DNA of 60,000 bases, taken from Membranipora membranacea. Taxonomy: Eukaryota; Bryozoa; Gymnolaemata; Cheilostomatida; Membraniporidae. Of this stretch, positions 1-14,400 are shown piece after piece. Position 1 is the stretch's first letter; every line of letters begins with the position of its first letter. The stretch is from assembly GCA_914767715.1 (NCBI GenBank), contig OU612065.1, positions 22,632,001-22,692,000 of the forward strand, written 5' to 3'. The position numbers and the translations under genes are program-made. The notes beneath the pieces are model-generated. The model did no database searches and was not told the origin of the DNA. It saw only the letters and a program-made list of their open reading frames with translations.

Positions 1-767
1 ATGTTGCTGGTGAAAACCCCGGGTACCTAAAGAAATACTGAGTAAGGCAGAAGAAAGATTCTCTTGCCTACTTTGCCTTAGTCCATTTTCAGCTAATCAC
101 GCCAGGGGGTGACTATCTTCAAAAACATTGATAAAAAATCTTCACTACCCACAAGCTCATCACTTTTTGCGTTCTTGGCTTCTTGTTTGTGTCAGTTACG
201 AGCCTAAAGCCAAGACCACCCCGCCTCCTTATTGGCAAACATCCCTGTTATCTAAATATTTTAGTTCTGATATTTATGTGTTATGCTTCTCTCTGCTCAA
301 GAAACGGGAGTAAATTCATTTGTTATTTAGCTGGCTTGCTCATGTCAAGATATTATGAATGAATATGATATCATGTCAAGTTAAATTATGAAGATTATAG
401 TTTTTGCTGATTTTTTTCATGGATATGAGTGGATAATTGGCACCAGAGGTTCACCTCAAATCCGATACTTACTGTGCATTATCAGTTTAAATCAGTGTGT
501 ATCACATGACTACATTGTCACTGCTATCTTGTTAGATAAACGCACTAACATTATCCTCTAATACCACATTGATAAGCTTGTGCCCATTTGCTTGTTAATA
601 TTATATGATCATCTACGAATAGCAGCTTTTCATGTTTCATCATTCTTGTAAGCACACAACTATCAACTGCTATCTTCTACTTCTAGAATTTGAACCTGAC
701 AGAGAATCAAAGGGTCGTGATGTGATTATATAAGGAGGTATAGTGTGACTGACCATTTGGAGTAACT
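1..767. other. Region upstream of PIKfyve, no gene recognised
   Basis: I see no convincing coding sequence here; the 61-codon open frame at 128-313 has no recognisable content. An in-frame TGA at 750-752 lies just before the PIKfyve ATG at 768 and supports that start unless a spliced leader exon exists. An A/T-rich TATATAA-like stretch lies near 726-732, too close to the ATG to be called a promoter with confidence. Confidence 0.4.
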
Positions 768-2468
768 ATGGCAGGTGAAATAGCGAGAGAAGATCCTACA
801 AAGCTGACTCGTTTCGCTGCTCACGATGCTGATATTAAAGCTTCACAGTCTCTCTTTGCTCGATTGTTTCAGCGTGATAAAGGTTGGCGTTTGTACCTGC
901 ACTTACATATTCGTTTGTAGTTTGTACCCTCTCCCTATCATGGTTTTTTGGAACACAATGTTTTGAGTAGCTTGTGCCATAAGGTCTTCTAGCTGTGAAC
1001 AACCAGTAATTACTAATAGAGAAATTGGTTTATGATTTTGATAAATTGCAAGTTATTTTCCTATTATCATGTATTTTGCTGTATTTTGCCTAATTGATCC
1101 ATTATGATAAGACACGGCAATGTCTTAGTGTGACCTGAGGATTTTTTGCTTGTTTTTTGTGAACCCACTCTCTCCCTCCCTTTCCATTCCTGCAAGCAAC
1201 GAGAATATTGCAAAGTTTGCTTGATAGTTTCTTTCTGGATTGTCAAGTTCAGAAATAGAAAGTGTCAGTTGGTATTTCATCAGGTTCACAACTCTCATTT
1301 AGCCCACTGGTAGTCCTTTTCCATATACTAAGATTACGCCTCTCACACACCAATATTACAAATTATGTCAGCTTGTTCCCTGCAGTTGGGTCAAGGATGC
1401 CGTCACTTTCATCCACACCTACTACCTTTTCAACCTGTTGACTGATTTACCTGCTTACCCAGCTAATTTTTTACTTTGTTAGCCAATCAGAATGTGAAAT
1501 CAAAATCTACACCCCACGCTTCTCATCACTCCCCTCAAGATGAAGACAGCCTCACATCCAATGTGGCAGGTAAGAAAAGAACCCTCCCAATAATAGTTGA
1601 TTATCTTTCATCACCCTCATTACTTATTTCAATGCATGGCTTTTATCTTATACACCAAGTCCAAGTAGCCGCTGGACAAGGAGGAGCAAGAGTTTGGGGC
1701 TCAAACTAATTGATATGAGAAGGCCTGGTTATCTTTCTTTTCAAATTGTTGGTACATTAACCTGTCCGTTTGTACATATAACTTACCTAGTCTGGGTAGA
1801 TTCATTTTGATCAGGGTTCCTCAAGTGATCAAAAAAATGATTAGGTCTACTTGGGTTTGTAGCTTCTTGTGATCTCAAGCTAGAGAAGAGTGGGCAATGA
1901 CCATCTCTGAACAATAATGAAATCTCAAATTTTAGTCATGAACTTATGCATTTTTGAATTGGCATTATCTTGTTAGAAATATACATAATTGCATTGTCTA
2001 AAGTTTACACTTTCTGAGTCATGTTAATCACACTATTTGGAATAACTGTGAAATTTATAATTATGACACATTAGCAATAATGCTTTTACTACAACATTTA
2101 TAACAGGATAAAGCCTTAGGACTGCAAAAACTTGTTGATCTAGGTGCAATGAACTCTGATCCTGACTGCTTGTGACATTGTTGATTGGTACTTGCCAACT
2201 CACAACCATATGATTTTGGTTTTAACAACCAGTTGTAAAAGCTATACAGTAAGTACATAGTCCCTACTAAGGCTTTAGAGTCTAGTCATTTGAGTACTAT
2301 TATTTGCTGGTTGCAGAGTCGCAGACAGTGTTTTACCCTACAGAGGATACTAGTGAGGCTCTGACACCAAACAAGAGAAGAGCTGGAGTCAGAGATGAGA
2401 TGAGAACTCTGAAGAACGTTCTCGGTCGTATCATGAATATACTGGATAAGAAACCATCGCTTAATGAG
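768..2468 (+). other. PIKFYVE: PIKfyve exons 1-3, N-terminal linker
   Basis: Exons 768-882, 1483-1569 and 2317-2468 encode residues 1-118. The N-terminus (MAGEIAREDPTKLTRFAAHD) is followed by SLFARLFQRDK, which resembles the SSFVNLFRFNKE segment near the vertebrate start. Exon 3 has ALTPNKRRAGVRDEMRTLKN and then VLGRIMNILDKKPSLNE, matching the conserved LSTVLKRLKEIME helix just before the FYVE finger. Exon phases 1, 1 and 0 join without a gap to the FYVE exon. Confidence 0.8.
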
Positions 2469-5400
2469 GTAGGAATACAAGTGGCCATTCTCAGGAAAAT
2501 GTGCTGAGTCAACAGAACAACAGCATTGAATGATAAATTGAAGCTTTTTGGGCTCTCAGGGAGTCTGTAGCCATTCCACAGGAGTTCGATAATGAGATAT
2601 CGGCTATGAAAAAACTGACCAAGTGGTATATTTTGATTATGATGCCGTTTATTGCATGGTGTAAATGTAGTTTAACAATCTATACTCAGTATATAGGTGT
2701 GTTGTCAACATTGTTATGCCAAGCACCTAGTCCGTCAATGCAAGCACACCCCCACCCACCAAACAAGACAGGCTATGTTATACCTTGGCACCTGTGACTA
2801 AAAATATAAAACTTTTTGTGGTGCTGTACCTTTACTAGTTCGGGGAGTTTCATGTTTCAATGAACAAAGTAAGTAATGACTGGTGATATAACCGTTATCC
2901 ACATTTAATAAACTGCTAGTGTAGTGAGGAGTGTAAGAGTTGAGATACACCTATGAAATGCCACCCAAAGATTTACCCATACCAGTTATCTTCATTTGAA
3001 CATTTCCCGTCATCCTCGTACAATCTAAACCTCCAAAGAATCTAGGCTCTTTATGCAGCAGTCAAGGTTTGCTTGATTGGTTTGAGCAGATCCAGTCATC
3101 TGGTTGCTTCGAGTTGTCTGCTACACAGACACAGTACGCAGATTATTATCTCCTAATTTAGCATGACTATCCTCTGGTACCGGGGTGTCCCTCCATTCCC
3201 CTGTCCTGCCTGGAGATGGCTCCGCATACTCTCAAAGCATTAAATCCCAAAATGCACACTCCAATCGCCTAGTTTGCGTGCACAGCTCATGTCTATGCTT
3301 TGGCCTATACTTGATATATCCAGTCTTTACTATCCCTATTGCTGGCAAATAAATCTTTGACTGTCATTTATTGTGTGGGAATCCAGTTCAAGCATGCATA
3401 TAGAAAGCAGCAATGTGCAACATTTAGCTTTGAGACAAAGTTCCTGTGTTCATTTGTTCGGGGCACAATGATTTGCTTTTTCTTACAGGGTTTGCGGCCG
3501 TACAAGGACAGTGATTTCCGTCAGTCGTGGATGCCTGACAGTGCCTGTAAGGAGTGTTATGACTGCAGTAGTAAGTTCACCACCTTCCTGCGGAGGCATC
3601 ACTGTCGTATATGTGGGCAGATCTTCTGTAGCAGGTGCTGTAATCAGGAAGTACCCGGTCGAGTCATTGGCTTTGAAGGTGAGATGATTGCATGTTTTCA
3701 ATTTTGAAAAAAATTTGTTGTGTATTTGGTCGATCATGTTAGTTGGTTCAAGGAGTAAGGTGGTAGTTACTCCAGGGAGAATGGTTACTCAAGTCACTTT
3801 TGATGTGATGAATATTAAATGCTATATTTGATAGTGTGTGATTTTCCATTGAAGTCACAATGTCACAAAACTTGAGACTTGATCACCGAGAGAAACTCAC
3901 AACTGTGTGATTGTGATAATCTATTTCATTTGCCCGAGATTCAACTTACAGCAAAACACAGTTCTTATTTCCAATCATTATGACAATGTTGCTTCTCAAA
4001 CAATGCATCAAAAGCTGTATGGGTTAGTCAGGCACTAATTCTCTTTCTCACAGATCACTACTCCAGTAACGATTTAACCTTATCTCGCTGGTATCAGTGA
4101 TGTGATGTCACAATGCTTATTAATAATCCAACTTTCTCTCTAATTGAAATGAATGCCAAACTTCCCTGTAACTGATACTTGGGTCTGTCGGTCAATCAAA
4201 GTAACAATACCCAATCATGTGCCTAGCTTAGCAAAAAGAAACAATCTAATTGGTCCAATTTTCAGATTTTTTTTATCTTTTGAGCGAAGTTGATAAATAT
4301 GATTTAACATAGGTGGATTGAGAGCGTGTACATATTGTTGCGGTGTAGTGTCAGACTTAATGGATGCATCCGATGATGATCTCGGTGCTCTAAGGGATAA
4401 TCTAAAAGCTCAGCTATCAGACTCCTCTTCAATGCACGATCTCAGGGGTGCATCTACTCCTTCTCGAAGGTAGGGAAAGAATTCAGCTTCAGCTACATAA
4501 GGCACCCAGTTGTGGCTGAACTAAAGTCAGAAGAATAGAATTAATATATAATATTATTAATATATGGATTGTACTTTGCCGGTCTCGACAGGCTTTGTTC
4601 GGGGGGGGGGGGGGGGAAATTGGTCACCCCCCCTCCACAAACGAAGCTTGTCAAGACAGGCTAGATTTTACTGTTATGAGCTTTGGATCACTCTGTAGAA
4701 GTCATTATGGTGGATAATGATCATCTCAGAACTGAAGACCAGCAGCTCTTTTCTGGTTGGCAGCAATGCATCAGCCATTATCAATAATCTATCCAAGTCT
4801 GGTAATCAGGAGATAACGACAATGAACCTGCCTGCTTTGTTGACCTGGAAGGCCTACTTATCAGTATAAGGGCTAATCGTTTTTTGCCTTGTCATTAACA
4901 TATTGCTGTATTTGATCGACTGATTCCTATGTACTCTTCTCAGGCATGCATTTCTAACCATAGTGGTTGACTAGCAGTCAGTTATTTTCACTGCAATATC
5001 TGTCAGCGATAACTGAACACTCCAGAAAATCTCCCTATCAGCAACACCAAACTCCATTTAGCCACAGCCACACCTAATCAATTCTGATTACAGATTATCC
5101 TTATCTGATGAATATGATACCAGAGTGTCCGGTTCTCGGATTAACAGCGTGTTCGACCTGGCTCCAACTCAGGAGAACTTAGAGGATATGAGTCATGAAG
5201 AGCGTCAAACTTTGGTCAAGGTAAATACTGCGGACATCCTTTTTTACTGATTGCTCAACAGTTAATTGACTTCTGTATTTCGTTTCTATCGATTATGTTC
5301 GTGTTAATAGCCACCCCAAGATCTTCTCCGATTTGGAAGTATCTTGGCATGTACCCTAGAAGAGTAATGTATTCGCAAGAGGGAGCATTCACCTTTCTGC

Positions 5401-8400
5401 ATAGTCTTGAGAATGTGAAACTTATCGCTTGCTAACATATTCTCAACCTCTTTATTTGGTATAAGCCCCAACCTAAGCGAACTAAAATCTAGTGCTAGCT
5501 AACATTTAGTCGCCTCCGAACTAGCTAAGCTTAACTCTGGCAAACATTTAGTATTGATAATTATTTTGCATTTATATAATGTATTTCATGACCACCACGT
5601 GAATGATTGACATCAGTAACAATTTTTGCAGTGTCATCTCGAGCTTAACCCCTTCATTCCAGCTTCTCGCCCAAGTTTCTAACCCGGCCAGGTTGTAAAA
5701 CTCCATAGTGTGATTTAATACAAACGCTGATGCATAATTTAATTTGTAGATAGCTTTTATCGTCCAGGGTATCTTTTTCTTCTTGACTGGTTTGAGTTTG
5801 AAGTCGAATATACTATCTTTCTGTATCTCATCCTCTTCCTTCTCCTTACTGGTTTTGAGGACAGCTCGATATCCGATCTCCTCATCTAGTATACATATAT
5901 CACTGCTATCGTTCTCCCTCTTATATCCCCATCTGAGAAATAGACATATCGATGAGTTTTGTATGGTTCAAAAGCTGAAAACTCATTCCCTGGGTAGACT
6001 ATTCTTTTTCATAGCTTGAAGTGCCTCTCAATCGCTGCAATTAACCCTTCTTTCTATGAACTGTTTATAGGAATCCATCATCCATTAGGTTTCTAGTCTT
6101 TTTTTGGATTGATTATTATTGTAAAGGAAACTTTCTTTTGAGTTCACAACTTTTACCAATTCACAAGTTTACCTGCACATACACATGTAACTTCCGATAG
6201 TATTCTGGCATGTCTGTCCTCTGTTACTACAAGCACCTGTGTATCTGTAGTCTGAGCACTCATCTCTATCTATACACTGGTGATAATCCATACTCCACCT
6301 GCAGCATCAAATTATGAGATTACACAGGATTTTTTGCTGTGTTACGTACTACGATATGAGGTATGTGACTGTCCATTTTTGGATTTCCGGTGTTAGACTA
6401 GCCGGATGCTCACTAAAGATTTTAAGCAATAGGAATATCATAATTTCACCCATCACGTTGGCCTAAAATAGATCCAATATGGCAATCGACCTTTAGAGCT
6501 GAAAACAATGAAAGTAGATAGACAGTCATCTTGTCAGCTCCATCTAGGCCGACAGACACAGGGTATCCATACTTACTCAAAGCCGGCATTCTCTTCCTCA
6601 CAATTGCATGTGTAGTTTATTTCATTGTTTATCATATCCATAAAGTTTGAATTCTTGTTGTAGTCAACACTACAAGATCCATCTCCTACAAACCTGCACA
6701 GATTCTCAGCTGACCTCTTACATTGCTCTGCTGACTTCAGCTGTTCTATAAGCATGAACAAGTGTGTTTAAGTTATGCCTACTAACTTCAAAATGTAGTG
6801 GATTTAGATTTATCTGCTCATTCTGGTTGAAGAGGCAACTCTGAGTTTCCCCTTGAATCGCCAATTTCCCTTCAGGATCCCCAGAATGTATGGGAGAAAT
6901 ATCCCAAATTCCCTGGTCTCGCATAGCACAATTATGATCTCTTTTGCCTGCAGTTGGAAATGCTCCTCTGCAAGATGCCGCAAGCTCATTAGTAGAGTGG
7001 AAGCTAAATTGGATCCAACTTAATCTTCATTTCACCATCAGTGGTATCGCTGCCCTACATTCCTAGTGAACCCAAAAGTGCTGACTGGACCACTCACCAT
7101 TTATTTTACCGCAACATACATCAGGACAGAATGAGTATTCAGCGCACGAGTACTCTGTACTCTCATCAGCTCTATAGTCTGTGTTCTTCTCACCATAATA
7201 ATTCTTGGCAGTGCCAGGGTCCACCGAACCTGTGTTTGTATCGCATCCAAAATGTTCAAGAATTGAGGCATTTCTGTGCAGTGTGTAATAGCACATGAAG
7301 TAGCTGGCTGTTGCCCTGAATTGAAACAGCTTCAGTTTATTTTTGAAAGGCTTGTATTGGATGACTCGACGGGTTTTCGATGAGAAGTCAGCAAATCTCT
7401 GCTTCAAATTTTTCTTGTACTCATCATCTGAATCCATAATTCTTCCAAATGGAGTAAGCGTAAACGAAGAGTATATTTCATTGATACAATCCTCCACGCT
7501 GATCCTGCATAGCCTAGCTAAGGGCTCAGATAGCTGCCTCAAGCGAGGTTTAGGGAAAGACTGGACGAAATATGGAGATAAACCCTCTTGCTGTCTTTTA
7601 GATAAAGCATATCTCTGATCAATCTCGTAGAATTTATGCTGTCTCAGCCAAAATGCGATCTTCCTCAGCTTGTCTCCTATGTCATTATCATCTTTCTCCG
7701 CTTCTCTCGTAAATTTGTCGTTGGAAGTGCACATCAGCCTCGCTTGTTCCATTATAACAAGGAAAAGCAGTAAGAAGCCAGTATAGTTCATACCTGTAGT
7801 AGTTATGATAATTCCAAAGAACAAGTCTTGATATTTAGATGGCATGATGCCATGCTTTCTGTCTTTCATCATGCTTCATTCCGCAAGCTTATATCTGATA
7901 ACCCTTTTAACTGTGCAGCTAAACTGGTAAATTCAAAACGCCTATTCATATAAGAAATTCACACCGAGCCTGACCATCAAACAACCACTCGAATATTAAT
8001 CGTTGTTTCTCTTTGCTGTTGGTGAGAAAACTTCTTAAATGAGCGGATACGATTTTCATTTACCGTGTATGGTGAAAAACCATAGACTTCATAATACTGT
8101 TTTTTTTATCATTTCTTAATCCACGGCTTTACCAAATACTGAATACCTAAATAATGATTATGACTACTTGCTATCATTATCAAGTCTATGTTAAAAACCT
8201 AATTCTTTCTCTGTTGTAGGATTCTGCACAATTGAAGACCCTCTTTTTTGGAATGGTTGATCCAAATAATGGTGTGCAAAGGGCTCCAAAGCGCCATAGA
8301 CTGAGAACCTACCATGACTGTTTTTATGGACATGAGTTGATAAACTGGTTGAAAGGCAGTGATAAAGCTGGTGATGATTCTCAGGCCATGGTTATAGGAC

Positions 8401-11400
8401 AAGCACTACTGGATGCTAAGTTTGTGATCTGCATGACGGATAATTCAGCTACCTTTCATCAGAATGATGCCCTGTATCAATTCAGAGAGCTGTCAAAGAC
8501 GGAACAAAGAGATCTCCAAGTGAACATTGAACAAGCATCTCGTTATGAGCAAGATGAACAAAATTGGGACATATCTGGTCTACATGGTATGTCTATGTGT
8601 ATAGATACTTCCGCATTTTGTATCAGAGAGCAGAGCTTGCCATTCATGTTAGGGGGAATAACTCTTGTGCAATCCTCTCTTCCCAAATACAAACATGGTG
8701 TGTGCCTGAGTAATAACAATCAATTATATATTCTCGTTTTTGCTGGCATGAGAATACATGTCCATAAGAAGGCGTCGCCCATTAATTAAACTGAGCAACT
8801 GCCTTGGAACCTTGGCTAGATATTATAGTAAAGATGATTTGTTGACATAGTAGCAACGGCTTTTTAGCATCTCTGCTCTGTTTCAGGCGAGTTAGATTTC
8901 AGTAACACATTTGGGAGATCAGTCAGCAGTACTGGGACCAATGACAATAAGAGCTCAACCAGGATGAACATCGCCGACTATAACTTTGACTCCGACTCAA
9001 AGACAAATATCACACCCTGTAAGTGTCCTAATTTTTTATCACAGTCTATATCATTTCAATAGTGAAATGATTACCATATAGTGCCTAGAAAGGATACATA
9101 TGTGGATATAAAATTGTTAATAGGCCTGACAGCTATTAAAGGATTAGTTATTTTTTGTTGGGGTTGGCTTATTAAATTGTAAACGATTCAAACTGAACAC
9201 CAATAAATTCCAGCAAAGGGAGAATATGGGGCACATAAGGCTAGTGAGATACACATACACCTATACAGCTTTTTTGAAGAGAACTGTTTGATAGGATTGG
9301 ATTGGTAGGAAATTCTTTTAAGGTTGACATCAAAGTAGATGGGCTTGGTTTTGGTGTTGCGCTTTAGTGTGACTACCAGGGTACCAAGACTAATTTTGAT
9401 TACGCCGTTAATTCGATTAATTTTTCGATGTATGTACACATGCTCTGTTTACAGCTCCAACTCCCATTACACCTCCACAGCTACCCAGTAAGTCTATCGG
9501 GTTGTAATTTAATGAGACGCTTTCTGGCTTAAAGTAAACTTAGAATACAGTGCTAGCAATTTCCATATTTTACTCACTCTAACACACTTACAGGTCAATG
9601 ATAGTAACATGCTTAGATGTAGGCGGTGCTGAGTTTTCTCTGTGTAATGCTCGTTAGTGTGGTTGTGTTTCTGAAAATAAGTTGATTTGTCAAACACACA
9701 CATGACATGGGTGTTATTTTTCTCACATTACATTTGCTTTTGATTGGAGTGTTGTGACGATTTGTAGATCGCATAAATGAAAAGTGTTCACATCCATTTT
9801 CTCCTGTATTGAACTGCTCTCAAGTCTCTATCTCCTTGAACTGACAACAGTTCCAGTTCAATTCTTTTTCACTATTCGGTTGCCAATAGCTGCTTATTAA
9901 TAGTTATAGAAAGGTATTCAGTGTGGTAATCTTAAGTAACTTGCTGTGCTCAGGAAAAATAGGATGTGGTGTCATAATGTTGGGTAAATTCATGTATTCC
10001 ACAACTAAACTGTTTGCCTCAGGACTAACGACAGATGTATCTTTGTTTTTGCTTATTCAGACATTATTCTGGATAGAGGGACAACATATGGCAGTAATGA
10101 ACAGATACATTCTACTAAAGACGAGATACATAATGGAGTACAAATCCCTACTGAAGCTGAAAGCATGAGCACAGAACAAACATCTACCGAAGACCATCAA
10201 ACTCAAATATATAATCAATTCAAGTAAGAGAGTGCTGTGTTTTGTTTTGTTTTAATCCAGTTTGCGCATGTGCAAACTACAGTGTAAGCTGGTCAATTCA
10301 AACTTTATAATTCAAAACTCCTGTTAATTCAGACAAGGAAAATCGGTCCCTTCAGTCAGATCTCAATGCATTCTAATGTCACTTAATTTAGACTCTGCTT
10401 AATTGGAACAAATTTTTGTGGTCCCCAGAGGTTTGAATTAAGTGAACTGCACTGTAAATTGAATCAGGTAGAATCAGGCAACTGAGTCAATTCAAATGCG
10501 CTCCGGTTCCCAACTTTGACCCCGCCCGCCATTGGATAGATAAAGCTGCCAGAGGCAAAGCAGAAACAGACCGATTGACCCAATTTGCGCCACTACCACC
10601 AAAGTGCAGAGAGACTCGTATCGCTGAGTCAATCTGCAAGCAGTATTGTTTGAACCCCAAAACTCATGTTGTCAATATTAATATCCACAAAGAGTGTTGA
10701 ATTTTATCGAAATTGCTCTAGGAAATTGGTTAGAGTAAACATGACTAAAATTCAATTCAGTTTCAAATATTTGTTATTCTATTTTGTACAGGATATTTTA
10801 CAAAGATCACTTGAAGAGTATGTGTACACAGCTACTGGAGAGGAACCATCTCCCCCTTATATGGACGGATATACTGTTAGATCTTTGTTCTGGTATAAGT
10901 CATTTTGTGCGGCCAGATGTGAGACTGAACAAAGACCATATGGATATCAGCCCTTATATCCATATCAAAAAAGTAAGTCCTCTTAGTGCATCCATCAGTC
11001 CTGCACTCATATCCCATCACCATCAAAGATTCGCATTTATATAGAGTAATTTTTTTCGCAGCTCTCCAATTTTTAGCTTCAAGGTTTTCATAGCCATCTC
11101 ATACATGGAGTCTGGATTAAATTAGGCCTCAGGCTTCCGTACCTTTTTGATGCGAAGTGTTTGTGTTATCAAAATACCTGCTTACATGTCAGATGCTTTC
11201 TCATAATGCAAGACGCTTGATGTTACATCCATAAACATATAAATACAATGATATAAAAACATGATATAGATATAAATAAATAGTATTTATATGGTTTTAT
11301 CTCTTTCCAGGTGCGAAGTGGTAAGCCCGAGGAGAGCGCTGTTACATATGGAGTTATCTGCACTAAGACTGTCATACACAACAAGATGAAGACTAGTATA

Positions 11401-14400
11401 CATTCTCCTAAGATCATGTTACTAGAGTCATCTGTCATGTATCAGAGGGTTACTAACAAACTTACCTCACTCGATCCTCAGATACTGCAGGTTCGGATCA
11501 TATCACATATCAAAATAGCATTCAAGTATGCGTTACATACTTTTTACTCTTAAATCAATGAGCAAGTCAGTTATAGAAAACTGCATAGCTGCGTATCAGG
11601 GCACTGTGGTTTTATAGTAACAATCTTGCTTCACTTGATCCTCAGATACTCCTGGTTTGTATAAAAGTTTGGCGTTTGAGTATTTATACAATATTTTATA
11701 GTCGATGTGCGATACACTCATACAAAGGCATAACCACAAAAACGATTATTAATAAGTATTTATATTATGTTTATCTGTGAAAGTTACCTGTGTTATTGTA
11801 GGCTCATAAATGCAGCTTTATAAATTTTAATGTGTATAACTTCAAACCGGACCATGTCTCTGAGTGTGGAAGACATACCGTATTTATGATACAAAAGGGA
11901 AATAACATGAATTTTTGTCCTTGTATAGTACTTTACACTCTAATGTTGTTGTAGGAGCGGGAGTACCTACAGAATTGTGTGGCAAGGATATGTAAATATA
12001 AACCTGATGTTCTGCTGGTAGAGCAGACAGTATCCAGAGTGGCCCAGCAGCTTCTACTTGAGGCTGGTATTACTGTCGTCATCAACGTCAAGAGAGTAAG
12101 TTTGATAACAGTAGGACTGATTGATTGTTTGAATTAACTGATTTAATTCTTCAATGTATTCATTACTACGGCAGAGAAAGTTAAATAAATATGTCAATTA
12201 TGAACTATTATTTAAGTTTGAATTCGCATAGAGAGAGAGAGAGTAGTCTATATATTAACCAAAATGGCCATAGTCTGCATTGTCTAACCTGGGCTGACCA
12301 TACACCTCCTGTGTAGGGAGTTGTCTTAACAACATCAATGTGGCCACAACTCCCAATTACAAAACATACAGTGCCCAAGATCTAATATTTAACTCCTAAC
12401 AAATGATAACTTTATGTATATACAAAACTTTGATTTCTGCATCTTTTCTGTTGCAATTTTCCCCTTCATATTTGGCTGGCGTGAAAATTTACCTACTGCA
12501 CGGTTTTCAGACTGTAATGGAGAGAGTTGCTCGCCTGACGATGGCTGATATCATTCCATCTACAGACAGTCTAATAAATCCCCCTGTACTGGGAACCTGC
12601 TATAAGTTCAAGACTGATATTTACAGATTTCATGATGGTGAGTTGGTATCAAAAATATGCTGATATCAGATCAGAGACCTCTGATTAAATCGTATTGTCG
12701 TCATAATTGTCATAAGCATCTGGCTTATAAATGAACGTGACTTATAAAATGATAGATGCGGCTTATATCTGAATCTTGTTTTCTGTTGGCCATAGATAGT
12801 GACTTATAAGTGCATAGATTGATCACAGAGTTTATGGCTTTGAAATGGTGCATAAATGGTTTAAGTGTGTGGTGACTTGGAAATATGAAACAAAAGATAT
12901 CTTTGGAAACACAGCAATTCACTTGGTGACTTTATAGTGAGGTTTTACGGTAATCCTCTAAGGTATCCGCTTATGTTTATTTTGTAATGATGACAAACTT
13001 TTGACAGGTTACTACAAGACACTGATGGTATTTTCTGGATGCCCTGCTAACCTTGGCTGTACAGTGATACTTCGCAGTCAAAGTTATCCTGAACTTGTCA
13101 AGGTATGTTCACTATAAGATATGCTCGATAGTTTCAGTCAGTCCATAAATGCTCACCAGGGTCAGCTACAGCTCTACTCTCTCGTATTATAGCAATGGAT
13201 ATACCACCTGGATATTCGGAAACAAAACAAACTGAACTGAGAAACCAGCCATGGACAAAAATTGTCAATAAAGAGAGAAATTAGAATGTTGTCAACATAT
13301 GTCAAGGATATGTTGATAGAAATAATGGTCGCAAAAAGAAAACATGGATTTTCCTTTAATCATGAGCCAGCTTATTCCAGTATCAAATGGAAGGGCATAA
13401 GTCAAAATGTTTCTGTGGGATGTGTTTGTCCCCTGAACTCTAAATTTGGCGACTCAACCAATATGAGTCCTGGCAAACCCCTTTGCCCCACTCTACCTTC
13501 TGACAAAGATTGACAAGACAGGCTTTATCAGTACCTACGTGATTTATCACTGAAATCTAAGATAATTTTATTTTAGGTTAAACCCATTCTGCTTATGCTG
13601 GTGAATGCGTACTACCACATTAAACTAGAGGTGTCATATATGGTGGATCAATCTACAAATCCTCCCACAGAAAAGTCACTCAAGGATAAGAAACGCCATT
13701 TCAGTGGGGATAGCCGAGAGAGTCGGGAGTCTGAAGGTATATTCTACATTATTCAGAGTTAACATCACAATAAAAAGTGTCATAATGATAATTTGAAACA
13801 CCAACAAGATTGACGATGATTAAGAGTATATGATCGTATGGCCTTAGATGTAAAGCATAAAAATTTCAGTGGAGTCATATCATGCTATTTTATATTAAAG
13901 ATAATAGGGTCTTCAAATAAAACCTAGCGTTTAGCAACAAAAAAAAAGAAATAAAATATGGGTCAATATATATCGGATTAAATTAGATTTATTTGGATAA
14001 GTCCTCAGTTTATCTATGGTAAGGTATAGTAACAATAGTAATCTATAGCAAGGAAGGTGCGCATATGTTTTGCAGATACTAACTCATTACACCCACAGAA
14101 TGAAGGTGTCGGCTCACGAGACAGCACCCCTCAAGGTTCACCTCGGGCATCGCCTAGATTATCTCTGCATGGGTCTACACTTACAGCTAACCAGCAATCT
14201 ACCACTACACAGGGTAAGTCTACTCTTCCACCAAACAGGGTAAGTCTTTTAGACATACAATTTGATGAGTACAAATTTACCTGACTAGCAGCAGTTGGGT
14301 TCAGTTCTGTTTCTTTGCTGTTGAAAGCTAAAAGAGAGGAGATATTTTGTTTATATATCATGTAGCAAGGTTTGAATGAAAACAGTTTATTCACACGGCC

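Noticed and set aside
2564-2632. Possible extra PIKfyve exon reading SVAIPQEFDNEISAMKKLTK
   Set aside because: Exon 3 (ending 2468) and the FYVE exon (from 3489) join in phase 0 and match the vertebrate protein without a gap, and this segment has no donor in the needed phase.
13262-13513. 83-codon open frame
   Set aside because: It is intronic, shows no family features and includes part of a fold-back repeat.
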